Shown here: positions 16,564 to 26,056 of the stretch, in pieces
Layout of the letters: the number at the start of each line of letters is the position of its first letter
Numbering within the stretch: the stretch's first letter is position 1
From: Thermoplasmata archaeon UBA61
Lineage (GTDB): Archaea; Thermoplasmatota; Thermoplasmata; Lutacidiplasmatales; UBA184
Direction: 5' to 3'
Length of the DNA: 64,000 bases
Assembly: GCA_002503985.1 (NCBI GenBank)
Contig: DASW01000002.1
Location: 248,001-312,000, forward strand
Translations under genes and position numbers: made by a program
The notes under the pieces: model-generated
What the model was told of the DNA's origin: nothing
The model's input: the letters and a program-made list of their open reading frames with translations, nothing else
Databases searched by the model: none

Positions 16564-19500
16564 ATGTCGCCATCGTTTCCGGGTCGAAACGCCCTCTGGT
16601 TGCTACCGATCGTCGTCGCCGTGTGCGCCTTGATGGTCCTGCCGGCGGGCGCGATTCTTGGAGGAGGTGCCTTCAGCCCCTCACCCAACCACGCCGCTGG
16701 GACGACGCAGAGCGCCTTGTCGACCGCCTCGTCACCCGAACGCTCTTCGGGGGGGAACTCGTTTACGAACCCGTACTCCCCCGCTTCCATCGCCTCCACC
16801 CTCGCCCAGCAATCGTATCCCGGAAGGTCCTATTCCCCGACGACCCTTTCGGACTTTAGCAGCGCCCTGTCTCAGTTGGCTTCCAAACCCTCTCTTTCCT
16901 CTCATTCCGCGCTCTTGAACGGCCTTGCCCAAGCGGTGGCTTCGGGCAAAGCCTCCCCGAGCTCGATTTACCTACCCAACCTCGGTCTCCTCGGGAACCC
17001 CGTTTCGTCGCCCGGACAGGTCGTCTCACCGGGATATGTGGGACAACCCGCACCGATGGGTCTCGGCGACTTCGGTCTCGGGGCCTCGGGACCGTACTCC
17101 TACAACACGTCGAGCTTCGTCGGGTCGCTCGTCCTGAACTCGTCGCAAGCGACATTCCCGGGAGCGTACTACTTCGTTACGCCTTCGACCAATACGTACG
17201 GCTCGTACGCCGACCCGTACCGGTATGGCATCCAACTCAACACGGTCCTCTCGAACGTGTCGATTCCGGGCACCAACACCGGGTCGTTCTGGACCCAGAA
17301 CGTTGTCACGTGGGACAACTACACGGACACGCTTCAGTTCGAGGACAACGTCTGGAACTTCTCGAGCCCGAGCGGCCTCCTAGAGCCCAACACGATCGAA
17401 TCGGGGAACGGGACGTACGTCCAACCTTCGTACTATTACGACTACGGACCTGCCTACCAGCTCACACCACCAATCACACTCAACTTGTACAACAACGCGA
17501 CCGTCCGCGACGACCGGACGACGGTGACGTTCGGCTACGCGGTCCAGGACTCGGCGGCGGACTTCTACAGCGGAATCTACGACACGGTGGTCTTCAACAG
17601 CCCGGGCGCGAGCCTTTCGACACCCAGGGCTCCCCCGAACGCTCCCGCCTTCGAGGTCAGCGGGCGGAGCACGACGCCCCTCGGCCTGCTCTACGACTCG
17701 GAGCTCATCTTCGGCGGGCCCGGAGGCGGGTCTAACGCGGTCTTCAGCGACCTCAACGGGTCGATGACCCTGGGCTACAAGACCGGCGCAACGTACACCT
17801 CAGTCCCCTCCGCCTACGACTTCGGGGCCGACACCGGTGAGACCGCTGTGGGGATCGCAGGCTGGTGGAGCGGGAACACCGAGTTCCTCAACGCCGGACC
17901 TTCGATGCTGTACGGTCTCTGGGGCGCGGTACCGTATCTCTCGGTCGCAGCAGGGAACATCCCATTCGTGGGCACCCTCGTCCCTAGCTACGGGTTCTTG
18001 TTCGTGGGTAACACGATCGCCAACCTGTCGTACCTGCCGACCAACGTCAACGGTGGGTTCGAGACCTTCCTGCCCCCTGCCGTGCCCCCTACCACCGTCT
18101 ACTGGGTTGAGGGGTTCGCGGACGGGTACGATGAGGGGGGGCCGGTGCCATTCTCCGGCCCGAACGTCGGTCACACGTGGGCCATGACGCCGGATATGGG
18201 CGTGAATCTCGCTCCGCTCTACATGGACGGATTTTCCCAAGCCCTCTGGGCGGACGACGCGATCACCGGGGGCACGCTCGGCGTATTTTCGAACCTGCAG
18301 CTTGACGTCAACATCTCGTTCAACTACCTGAACGATTGGGGGTACCAATCGTTCAACCTCGTCCAAGTGACGGGCGTTGATGGCCTGATCTTCTCCAATG
18401 TCACGCAGGGACCGGACTCTGGAACCCAGACGATCTATGTCTTCGATGTGCCCGCGCATGGGGCGACGCCATCGTTCCTTAACACGCCGGGAGTCCAGAC
18501 GAAATCGATCCCGGGCTACAGCGGGGTCATCGCGCTGTACGACAGCCCGGATGCTGCGGTCTCGAATGAGACGTTCATCGGGTACAACGGCAGCACGGTC
18601 CTCACGCCACCCCCCAGCACCTACCACCCCCTCGACCTCGGCGGCGGGGCCCTGATGCTGTGGGACTCGGACGACTCGGCGGTGTGGAACATCACCGTGA
18701 CCGGTGGCTCTTACGGAGTGTATCTGGCGGATAGCTGGAGAATGGAGGTCAACAACGTCTCCGCTTCGGGCGGGTCGAACGGCGTTTCGATGTACGACTC
18801 TGCATTCGACCCCCTCATCTCGCATATCTCCGCCACCGGTGAGTACTCCTTTGGGGTGCTTGCGGTCTACTCGGGGGCCATCGACATCAGCGACGTCAAC
18901 GCTTCCGACTTGGCGGTTGGCGTCTACGCCGCCCCGGCCGGGGAGGTCGGTATCCTGAGCGTGAACGCTACCACCGGCGCGACCGGGGTGGTCATCACCT
19001 ACGGCTCTGAGGGAGTGTATCCTCCCGAGACCTCGGGCGATATCTATGTCGAATGGGTCAACGCGACATCGGGGGCTTCGGGAATTGTTTCCGACTATTC
19101 GGGAGATAATTTCTTCACGGACGTGACGGCACACGATGCGGTAGGTCTGAACATCTACGCGGACGGGGTCTACTCCTCGGGAGGGGACATCATCAGCTAT
19201 CTGACGGTCGACGACACGTCCAGTGAGACCGGTTCGGTCATATCCTCTAGCTACGCCACATTCCTTGGGAACGTCTCGGTCAACGGAGCCGGAACCGGGG
19301 TCTCGCTTCCCGATGACATCTACAACACCATCGAATACGTGTGGGACAACGCCTCGTCCACGGCGGCGCTATCGCTCACCGAGTCCAACTACACCGACCT
19401 CTACTACCTCAACGTCAACGCTTCCGGCAGGGTCGGTGTGAGCCTGACGGATGACAACTACTTCTACGGTGAGTACGCCACCACTACCGGGCCCACGACC

Positions 19501-21486
19501 TACAGCGTGTCCGGCGGGACCGAGATCGAGCTGCAGTACGGAAGCGAAGCCACCGTGAGTGGCGTGACGGCCCTGGGCTACGGCAACTACGGGATCTACC
19601 TCTATGAGTTCGATTCGTCCACGATCTCGGGTGCCAGTGCCTCGGACTACTCCGCGACCGCGGTCTTAATCTACGATTCCTCGCAATCGACGATCACGGG
19701 CACCGGCGCGTCCGACGCGAGCCGAGCCGTGGTGCTTGAGGAGGATTCGTGGGTCACGGTGAGCGGCACGACCGTGTCGAGCTTCTCGCAGGGCGTCTAC
19801 ATCTACGAAGACTCGCACAACATCCAGGTCACCTCGACCACCGTCTCTGGTGAATCGATCGGTGTCGTGGTCTACGAGTCGGGCCTGGTCAGCATCTCCG
19901 GTGTTACGGCGAGCAATTCGACGTTGTCGGGCGCTTGGAACACCATGGGCTGGTGGGGCTGGCCCGCGGCCGCCGTCGTGACCGAGTATACCTACCAAGT
20001 CACGATCGCGAACGTGACCGCGACCAACTACCCGATCGGGTTGTACGACCTCGGCTCGGGCAATGGAGAGGAGAGCGGTCCGGGCAGCATCTACGTGCAG
20101 AACCTGAACGCCACCGGTGGTTGGTACGCGATCGTGCTCAATGACACCGAATACGGGTACTTCAACGACATTGGGGCGTACCACGACTATGTGGGCGTGT
20201 GGATGAACGACGCCGACTACAATGACATCCTGGGAAGCAGCTTCGTAGACGACACAAGCTACGGTGTCTCGATCTGGAACGGGTACAACAACTGGATCTG
20301 GGACTCGAACTTCATCGGGGACAACGGTGCGACGAGCGTGTACAGCGTCGCCCACATCCAAGCGTACTCCGGCGGGGCGGACACGAATTACTTCTACTCG
20401 CCGTACTCCGACTCCGGTAACTATTGGGCCGACTGGCACACCTACGACGATAGCGGCAACCTGGCTCCCTACTACGTTGGCGACAACAACTGGGACCTCT
20501 ACCCGCTCGGCGTCCCGGCCGGCCAGACCGAGGTTTGGTTCGACGAGTACGGCCTACCTACGGGAACCTCTTGGTCGGTGACGTTTGATGGCACGACGCA
20601 GTCGACGGTGAACACGTGGCTCGTGTTCGGGGCCCCGGCTGGAACGTTCGCGTTCACGGCGGGGACCGTTGCTGGCTACCTTGCCACGCCCGCGTCTGGA
20701 ATGGTCGATGCGGCGACGGGTTCCGTGGAAGTCGAGCTGTCGTACGCGGCGATCCCACCGATGTACAACGTGACGGTGACTGAGAAGGGTCTGCCCACGG
20801 GAACATCCTGGTCGGCGATCGTCGACGGCATGACGGGCACTTCGAACACGTCCACGGCCATCGTTTCGGTTGGAGCCGGCACGTTCGATTACCAGATTCC
20901 CGCAATCGCGGGCTACATGGTGTCGCCGTCGAGCGGTAGCATCTCGGTCTCAGGTCCGTACAACATCTCCGTAGTCTTCACCGCGGTGACCTATGCGGTG
21001 ACCTTGACCGAGAGTGGTCTCACGAGCGGTCAGAGCTGGTCGACGACCGTGAACGGGAACCTCGAGACGTCGACCGGCACGTCGATCACGTTCTACCTCG
21101 TCAACGGCACGTATGCCTTCAGCGTCGCGAACGTGAGCGGATACACGGTCTCGGGCTCGAGCGGCACGCTGAAGGTCAGCGGGGCCCCGGCGGGCGTGGC
21201 GGTCAGCTTTGCTCCGAGCACCACGACCTCGTTCGTCTCGACGGACAATTTCAACTCGTGGCTCGCAGTGCTCATCGCGCTCGCGGTGATCGCCCTCGTG
21301 GTCGGCCTCCTGGCCCTGTTCCTGCGCCGCCGGCCCGAGCAGCCGCAAACGACCGCACCGTCCGAGACCCCAGCGGCGCCCACGACGGAGTCGGCGGCGG
21401 CCACGACGAACCCCCCCGCCCCGAGTGGCGCGGGAAGCAGCAGCTGGAGCGAGGGACCTCCCGCTGGGGGATCGCCGCCGAGCTAG
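16564..21486 (+). CDS. Giant secreted thermopsin-domain / beta-helix surface protein
   Basis: 1640 residues. A signal/anchor segment (about 12-33) is followed by a Ser/Pro-rich linker and a region (about 155-480) matching thermopsin (peptidase A5): PAPMGLGDFGLG, YSYNTSSFVGS, QLNTVLSNVSIPG, FWTQNVVTW, FEDNVWNFSS. Residues about 560-1290 are repetitive beta-strand units (right-handed beta-helix, NosD/PbH1-like). Three ~80-residue repeats begin with GLPTGTSW, GLPTGTSW and GLTSGQSW (near 1325, 1405, 1480). A transmembrane helix (about 1564-1587), RRR and a Pro/Thr/Ala-rich tail close the protein. It is probably a cell-surface protein with many N-glycosylation sites, adapted to acid; protease activity is inferred only from the domain. 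It is flanked by a TATA box and a strong terminator, so it is monocistronic. Confidence 0.75.
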   Translation: MSPSFPGRNALWLLPIVVAVCALMVLPAGAILGGGAFSPSPNHAAGTTQSALSTASSPERSSGGNSFTNPYSPASIASTLAQQSYPGRSYSPTTLSDFSSALSQLASKPSLSSHSALLNGLAQAVASGKASPSSIYLPNLGLLGNPVSSPGQVVSPGYVGQPAPMGLGDFGLGASGPYSYNTSSFVGSLVLNSSQATFPGAYYFVTPSTNTYGSYADPYRYGIQLNTVLSNVSIPGTNTGSFWTQNVVTWDNYTDTLQFEDNVWNFSSPSGLLEPNTIESGNGTYVQPSYYYDYGPAYQLTPPITLNLYNNATVRDDRTTVTFGYAVQDSAADFYSGIYDTVVFNSPGASLSTPRAPPNAPAFEVSGRSTTPLGLLYDSELIFGGPGGGSNAVFSDLNGSMTLGYKTGATYTSVPSAYDFGADTGETAVGIAGWWSGNTEFLNAGPSMLYGLWGAVPYLSVAAGNIPFVGTLVPSYGFLFVGNTIANLSYLPTNVNGGFETFLPPAVPPTTVYWVEGFADGYDEGGPVPFSGPNVGHTWAMTPDMGVNLAPLYMDGFSQALWADDAITGGTLGVFSNLQLDVNISFNYLNDWGYQSFNLVQVTGVDGLIFSNVTQGPDSGTQTIYVFDVPAHGATPSFLNTPGVQTKSIPGYSGVIALYDSPDAAVSNETFIGYNGSTVLTPPPSTYHPLDLGGGALMLWDSDDSAVWNITVTGGSYGVYLADSWRMEVNNVSASGGSNGVSMYDSAFDPLISHISATGEYSFGVLAVYSGAIDISDVNASDLAVGVYAAPAGEVGILSVNATTGATGVVITYGSEGVYPPETSGDIYVEWVNATSGASGIVSDYSGDNFFTDVTAHDAVGLNIYADGVYSSGGDIISYLTVDDTSSETGSVISSSYATFLGNVSVNGAGTGVSLPDDIYNTIEYVWDNASSTAALSLTESNYTDLYYLNVNASGRVGVSLTDDNYFYGEYATTTGPTTYSVSGGTEIELQYGSEATVSGVTALGYGNYGIYLYEFDSSTISGASASDYSATAVLIYDSSQSTITGTGASDASRAVVLEEDSWVTVSGTTVSSFSQGVYIYEDSHNIQVTSTTVSGESIGVVVYESGLVSISGVTASNSTLSGAWNTMGWWGWPAAAVVTEYTYQVTIANVTATNYPIGLYDLGSGNGEESGPGSIYVQNLNATGGWYAIVLNDTEYGYFNDIGAYHDYVGVWMNDADYNDILGSSFVDDTSYGVSIWNGYNNWIWDSNFIGDNGATSVYSVAHIQAYSGGADTNYFYSPYSDSGNYWADWHTYDDSGNLAPYYVGDNNWDLYPLGVPAGQTEVWFDEYGLPTGTSWSVTFDGTTQSTVNTWLVFGAPAGTFAFTAGTVAGYLATPASGMVDAATGSVEVELSYAAIPPMYNVTVTEKGLPTGTSWSAIVDGMTGTSNTSTAIVSVGAGTFDYQIPAIAGYMVSPSSGSISVSGPYNISVVFTAVTYAVTLTESGLTSGQSWSTTVNGNLETSTGTSITFYLVNGTYAFSVANVSGYTVSGSSGTLKVSGAPAGVAVSFAPSTTTSFVSTDNFNSWLAVLIALAVIALVVGLLALFLRRRPEQPQTTAPSETPAAPTTESAAATTNPPAPSGAGSSSWSEGPPAGGSPPS

Positions 21487-21521
21487 CCTCGATCGGACTG
21501 CCGAAGCAACCCTTTCCTCTC

Positions 21522-21544
21522 CCCCGGGCCGCAGCGGCCCGGGG
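21522..21544 (+). terminator. Strong hairpin after the surface-protein gene
   Basis: A perfect 10-bp stem (CCCCGGGCCG / CGGCCCGGGG) with a 3-base CAG loop, 35 bases after the stop, followed by the T-rich CTCTTGTTCTC. Likely a transcription end. Confidence 0.55.
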
Positions 21545-21614
21545 TGACTCTTGTTCTCAAAGCTGCTCTTGCCGGAATTGATCGTCGGTCGGGGACCGCC
21601 CCGTCGGCGGTGAC

Positions 21615-22319
21615 CTACTTCGACGGCCCGTAGGCGGAAAGGTCGTCTTCCTGCTCGACCTCGAGTAGGTGGCCCATCCGGTCGCGCTTCGTCTGCAGGT
21701 ACGGGCGGTTGATCTCGTTCGCCGGGATCTCGACGGGGATCCGCCCGGAGATGCGAACGCCGTGCCGTTCGAGGTCCTGGACCTTCGCCGGGTTGTTCGT
21801 CAGGATCTGGATCGAGCGGACGTGGAGCGCCGAGAGCATGTGGGCCGCGATCTCGTAGTCCCGCTCGTCCGGGCGGAACCCGAGCAGCTCGTTCGCCTGA
21901 ACGGTGTCGTACCCGGAGTCCTGGAGCTGGTAGGCACGGATCTTGTTCACGAAGCCGATGCCGCGGCCTTCCTGACGAAGGTAGAGGACGATCCCGCGTT
22001 CCATCTGCCCGATCCGCGCGAGCGATTCGAGCAATTGGTCTCGGCAGTCGCATCGGAGCGAGCCGATCGCATCCCCCGTGAGGCACTCGGAATGGACCCG
22101 AACCGCAACGTTCTCCTGGTCGACCACGTCCCCGTGAACGAACGCCGCGTGGTCCTGCCGGTCGAGGCAGTTCTCGAACGCGACGGCCTGGTACTCCCCG
22201 AAGCGCGTCGGGAGCTTCGCGAGCGCGCGGACCCGCACGCAGTTCTCGGGGGGGCCGTCGCAGCGGTGCTCGTCTCCCTCGCGGAGGAGGCGCTCGACGG
22301 TCGGAGCTGGGATACCCAT
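21615..22319 (-). CDS. ribA: GTP cyclohydrolase II (riboflavin biosynthesis)
   Basis: Converts GTP to 2,5-diamino-6-ribosylamino-pyrimidinone phosphate, the first riboflavin step. The zinc-binding SECLTGDAIGSLRCDC segment, RQEGRGIGFVNKIRAY and LTNNPAKV are all present. 234 residues, RibA domain only, without the RibB part. Many archaea use the unrelated ArfA (GTP cyclohydrolase III) instead; RibA occurs in Thermoplasmata. Nearest neighbour upstream on the same strand is AsnA, 110 bases away. Confidence 0.9.
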   Translation of the reverse strand: MGIPAPTVERLLREGDEHRCDGPPENCVRVRALAKLPTRFGEYQAVAFENCLDRQDHAAFVHGDVVDQENVAVRVHSECLTGDAIGSLRCDCRDQLLESLARIGQMERGIVLYLRQEGRGIGFVNKIRAYQLQDSGYDTVQANELLGFRPDERDYEIAAHMLSALHVRSIQILTNNPAKVQDLERHGVRISGRIPVEIPANEINRPYLQTKRDRMGHLLEVEQEDDLSAYGPSK

Positions 22320-22428
22320 GGCCGTACCCGTCGGGATGGCCCCCAGAGCCTGATAACGGTTCAGGGCGCTGAGCGCCGGGGGACAGCAGGTGGCGTGAGG
22401 GGAATCGGGCCCACTTCCGGTCGGAAGC

Positions 22429-23577
22429 CTAAGTCAGCACGTGGATGTTGTGCTGCGCGCTGATCTCGCGCAGCTTCTTCGGCCAGACCGCGACCGTGAC
22501 CTCTCCGATGTGGGCCTTGCGGAGGAGGAGCATCTGCGTCCGGCCCTGGCCGATCCCGCTGCCGATACTGAGCGGTATCTGACCGTTCAGGATCGCCTGG
22601 TGGTACGGGAACTTGAGGAAGTCGAGCTGGTTCGACATCGAGAGCTGCTGGCGGAGGGTCTCCGCGGTGACGCGGATCCCGCCGGACATGAGCTCGTGGC
22701 GGCGGCGGGTCACGGGATTCCAGACGAGGATGTCCCCGTTGAGGCCGTGCATCGGCCGACCGTCCTCCGAGCGGGTCTCGGTGACCCAGTCATCGTAGTC
22801 CGCCGCCCGCATCTCGTGAGGATAGCCGTCCTTGAGCGGCCAGCCGATCCCGATGAGGAACACCGCCGGGTGCTTCTGCAGGATCGCGGTCTCGCGCTGC
22901 TTCCGCGGCAGGTCCGGGTACTGGTCCAGGAGGTCCTCGGTGTGCAGGAAATGGATCTCGTCGGGCAGGTTCGGGTAGCGCGGGTCCTTGAGCTGAGGGA
23001 AGAGCCGCTGGACGTGCTTCTGTGCCCCGGAGATGACCTTCCAGATGCGTCGGACCGTGTCCTTCAGGTAGTCGAGGTTTCGGTCCTCGACCGTGATCGC
23101 CTTCTCCCAGTCCCACTGGTCGACGTAGGCGCTGTGGTCGTGGTCCAGGAAGTAATCCTTTCGGACCGCCCGCATGTCGGTGATGAGCCCCTCGCCGGAC
23201 TGCAGGTCGAACTGCTTGAGGGCCATCCGCTTCCACTTGGTCGCGGCCTGGACGACCTGGGCGTCCACCGGGTGGAGGTTGCGGTCGTTCGAGATGTGGA
23301 ACTGGATCGGCGTCCGGGAGCCGTCCCGGTCGAGCATGTCGTTGACGCCGCTCTCCGTCTCCACGATGAGCGGCACCTGGACCATCATCAGGTTGAGCTC
23401 CTTGCAGAGGTGCTCCTCGATGTACCCCTTCACGGCGTAGATCGCGTGCTGGGTGAGGCGGGGGGAAAGGAGAGGCTCGTAATCTCCGGGGAGCACGCGG
23501 TCGACCTCTTCGTACGTGCCGATTCCCGGGCCGGCGAGGTCGGCCCGCTTGTCCTGGGCGGCGTCGGTGACAGACAT
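22429..23577 (-). CDS. asnA: Aspartate-ammonia ligase (asparagine synthetase A)
   Basis: Makes asparagine from aspartate, ammonia and ATP. It matches the bacterial AsnA family from end to end: LTQHAIYAVKGYIEEHL, KWKRMALKQF, SVYVDQWDWE-like SAYVDQWDWEKAI, PDEIHFLHTEDLL, ADYDDWVT, GLNGDILVWNPV and GIGQGRTQMLLL, a class II synthetase-like fold. At 382 residues it is about 50 longer than usual, mostly from an N-terminal extension and an insert before IHFLH. ATG 23577 is preceded about 28 bases upstream by TTTATT, fitting a leaderless mRNA. Likely acquired from bacteria. Confidence 0.93.
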   Translation of the reverse strand: MSVTDAAQDKRADLAGPGIGTYEEVDRVLPGDYEPLLSPRLTQHAIYAVKGYIEEHLCKELNLMMVQVPLIVETESGVNDMLDRDGSRTPIQFHISNDRNLHPVDAQVVQAATKWKRMALKQFDLQSGEGLITDMRAVRKDYFLDHDHSAYVDQWDWEKAITVEDRNLDYLKDTVRRIWKVISGAQKHVQRLFPQLKDPRYPNLPDEIHFLHTEDLLDQYPDLPRKQRETAILQKHPAVFLIGIGWPLKDGYPHEMRAADYDDWVTETRSEDGRPMHGLNGDILVWNPVTRRRHELMSGGIRVTAETLRQQLSMSNQLDFLKFPYHQAILNGQIPLSIGSGIGQGRTQMLLLRKAHIGEVTVAVWPKKLREISAQHNIHVLT

Positions 23578-23600
23578 TGTGGATACGGCGGAGTGCGCGC

Positions 23601-23608
23601 GAATAAAC
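23601..23608 (-). promoter_or_regulatory. TATA box of asnA
   Basis: GTTTATTC read on the minus strand, about 27 bases upstream of ATG 23577. Confidence 0.5.
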
Positions 23609-23771
23609 TCCCCGTCAAACCCGCTCGACACGTCGGCTCCTGCACGGCGAGAACGTCACCCCGGGAGCAGCGGTCGGCATCGGGCGGGCGGCCCCGTCGG
23701 GAGATGACCCTATCGGGCCGGAATCTGTCGGAAACGAGGCGGCAGGGTTTATGAGGTCGGACGGGGATGAA

Positions 23772-24503
23772 GTGGGTGGTCTGACCTTACCGGGAAATAT
23801 GGTCGACCTTCCCCACGAGTTTCGCACTACCCCCTTCTCCTATTACATATGGAGCCGGAGCCGTCGAGCGGGCCACGTTTTGGCGTTCGCTATCGCCAAG
23901 TTCGCCGACCCATCGTTCCGATGGATGACGATCCGGGAGTTGGCGACGGAGCCCTCCGTAGAGGAGGCCTGGGTCCACCGCCTCCTCCCTGAACCCCGGA
24001 TCCTCCCACCGTTCACCGACGCCGAGTTCGTGACGGAACCTCGGATCGCGAAAGGCACGTTCGAATCCCTGATCCGCCCCGAGGGAGCGAATTCGGAACG
24101 AACCGCGCTAGACCACTTCTTCCTACTACCGACACGACTCCAACGGATACTCGACGAAGACCAGGTTCCGACGAACCCTATGGTCGTCGTCGTCGCCAAC
24201 ACGAACCGCGTCCGGCAGTTCTATCCGGCCGACCCGGACCGGCTTCGCGCGTACACGGACGTGTTCCCCCGAAACGGATTCTCGATGATCACCACCTCCA
24301 TCCCGCCTCCCTACGAAGGTCGGCACGGATTCAACGTCGTCCTGAGACTGGACGTTGATTCCGCCGAGGAGTGGCGCCCCGCCCAGCTCGTGGTCGAGAA
24401 GGGGCTGCCCTCGGGGGAGCTGCGCACCGGGGCGACGTTCTCGTCGGAGCAGCTTTCCTGGTACCTCGACGCGGGGACCGCCATCGAAGAGGCCTCGGCA
24501 TAG
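23772..24503 (+). CDS. Conserved hypothetical protein, paralogue of the protein at 29986-30873
   Basis: 243 residues. The N-terminal part (FSYYIWSRSRRAGHVLAFAIAKFADPSFRW) and the C-terminal part (NPMVVVVANTNRVRQFYP, then RNGFSM, then LVVEKGLPSGEL) align with the minus-strand protein at 29986. The alternation of strands and helices suggests a RecA/KaiC-like fold whose P-loop is lost (no GxxxxGKS/T). Function unknown; the pair looks lineage-specific. GTG 23772 is chosen because TTTATG at 23746-23751 lies 25 bases upstream as a TATA box; ATG 23751 would overlap it. Confidence 0.55.
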   Translation: MGGLTLPGNMVDLPHEFRTTPFSYYIWSRSRRAGHVLAFAIAKFADPSFRWMTIRELATEPSVEEAWVHRLLPEPRILPPFTDAEFVTEPRIAKGTFESLIRPEGANSERTALDHFFLLPTRLQRILDEDQVPTNPMVVVVANTNRVRQFYPADPDRLRAYTDVFPRNGFSMITTSIPPPYEGRHGFNVVLRLDVDSAEEWRPAQLVVEKGLPSGELRTGATFSSEQLSWYLDAGTAIEEASA

Positions 24504-24711
24504 GTCGGGCCCGCCTCGGCCCCCCCCCGCGCGGGCCTCCCCATTGGTGGATTTCACCATCTCCCGCCCGGGTCGGAGGGAGGGGCCCGGAACGTGGCCC
24601 ATTTCCGTCGCCTGAGGACCGAATGCCTAAAGTCCTGGCTCAAAGCCCCTTCCGGTCGATGTCGGGGGGTCGCGACGGCGCCGAGAGGGCTCGCGGGCCC
24701 GACGAGGCTCG

Positions 24712-25332
24712 ATGAGCGGCGACCCACCCACCTCCGTGATTTACGCCAAGGAGTGGCTCGCCCGGTTCCGGGCCCAATTCGATGAGGCGGCCGGCGACCC
24801 GCGGACCGCCCTCGGTCTCTTCTACGACCGTCATCGCCGATTTGTGGTCGGTCCGGGGAACGCCCCGCCCAGCCGACCTGAGTACACCTACGAGGAGTGG
24901 AACCGAACCTTCGCCGCGTTCCTCGCTTCGCTCGCTCGGGACTTCGGCCTGGTCCAGGCTTCGGGCGGGACCGACCTAGCGCAGCTGATGTGGTTCTGGC
25001 ACGGCGTCCCAGACCGGCCGGCGGTCGCGATCCGGGAGTCCAAGGTCGCTACCGATTCGATCGTGAAGCAGGACCTCCCCTCGGTCGTGAAGTCGGGAGC
25101 TCTGCTGACCGTTCTCGTGATCTATCCAGACTTTCCCTCTCCCCTCGGCACCGCTTCGGTGGACGAAGCGACCGAACAATGGCGGGCGAGGATCGGGGAA
25201 GAGCTGGCGCGCCTCGGGCAGACCCGTGAGTTCCTGCTGACGACGATCAGCGCCTTCGACTGGGAGCTCCCGGCTCCCTGGAAGGGGTTCGCCTGGCACC
25301 CGAGCGAACGGTCGATGATTCCCGTCGTGTAG
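24712..25332 (+). CDS. Hypothetical protein, possibly nuclease-like
   Basis: 206 residues, soluble, no membrane segment. The central part RPAVAIRESKVATDSIVKQD followed by a hydrophobic strand LLTVLVIYPDF has the feel of a PD-(D/E)xK nuclease core (ESK), but the pattern is too loose to assign. No neighbour gives a functional hint. The 209 bases upstream have no gene. ATG 24712. Confidence 0.5.
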   Translation: MSGDPPTSVIYAKEWLARFRAQFDEAAGDPRTALGLFYDRHRRFVVGPGNAPPSRPEYTYEEWNRTFAAFLASLARDFGLVQASGGTDLAQLMWFWHGVPDRPAVAIRESKVATDSIVKQDLPSVVKSGALLTVLVIYPDFPSPLGTASVDEATEQWRARIGEELARLGQTREFLLTTISAFDWELPAPWKGFAWHPSERSMIPVV

Positions 25333-25400
25333 CCCTCGATTCCCCCTGTCCTGATAGCCGGTTTCGGACGGGTTCGCGAGGCCGGCGACCCGGGCGGGAA

Positions 25401-25964
25401 TCAGACGTTTCCCGACGCTGGTTCGGGGGACGAAAGGCGGAGTCCCATAAGGACCTCTCCGCCCACGAGCGTCATGCGGCTCCGGAGCCCCCAGGCGCCG
25501 AGGCCACCTTCTCGGAAGCCCAGCTCCTTCCGCTCCACGCGTCGGAACGCCCGGGAGCGGAAGAGGGCGATCGACGCTTCGTTCTCCCCCTCGGCAGCGC
25601 CGTAGGCCACGGCGGCGTGTTCCCTGCGGAAGAGCGCGAGCGCGTCGTCCAGCAGCAGTCCTCCGAGACCTTCCCGACGGTGGGTTTGCGCGGTCGAGAG
25701 ATAGTAGACGTACCCGACGGCGGGGTCGAGCCGCTCGAGGACCGAGACGGCGACCACTTCGCCTCCTAGCACGGCGGCCCGCACCCAGGTTGCGCTGCGA
25801 AGCGTCCGCTTGGCATGCCACCGGTAGATCCCTTCGAACCCATCCTTCAGGACGGGGACAGCGCGCTCGCGATTCGACCCCACGAGGTCGATCAACTCGA
25901 GTTGTGGAACGCGCGGCGGGACCGAGACACCGGGGGCAGGGACACCCGTCTCATTCGCCGTCAT
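25401..25964 (-). CDS. GNAT family N-acetyltransferase
   Basis: 187 residues with the GNAT core: VSVLERLDPAVGYVYYLSTAQTHRREGLGGLLLDDAL, where RREGLGG is the acetyl-CoA pyrophosphate loop, and NEASIALFRSRAFRRVERKEL for the last helix and strand. The acceptor substrate is unknown. ATG 25964 (MTANETGV) is used; the frame continues 88 codons upstream but overlaps the transporter start and has poor composition. Divergent from the EamA gene. Confidence 0.75.
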   Translation of the reverse strand: MTANETGVPAPGVSVPPRVPQLELIDLVGSNRERAVPVLKDGFEGIYRWHAKRTLRSATWVRAAVLGGEVVAVSVLERLDPAVGYVYYLSTAQTHRREGLGGLLLDDALALFRREHAAVAYGAAEGENEASIALFRSRAFRRVERKELGFREGGLGAWGLRSRMTLVGGEVLMGLRLSSPEPASGNV

Positions 25965-26056
25965 CGAAACCCGAGCGGAAACTCGCCCCCGCGTCAGGGT
26001 CCCCTCACCGCTTTCAGATAAGAGGCCGTCGGTTGGCTCGGGAGAGGGGCGTCTGC

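Noticed and set aside
17800..19134. 444-residue minus-strand frame opposite the surface protein
   Set aside because: Its composition (Val/Arg/Asp/His-rich, no domain) is that of the antisense of a repetitive gene, and the plus strand has a clear domain structure.
24521..24540. Poly-C run followed by GCGCGGG
   Set aside because: Low-complexity GC sequence without a stable hairpin or neighbour-specific meaning.
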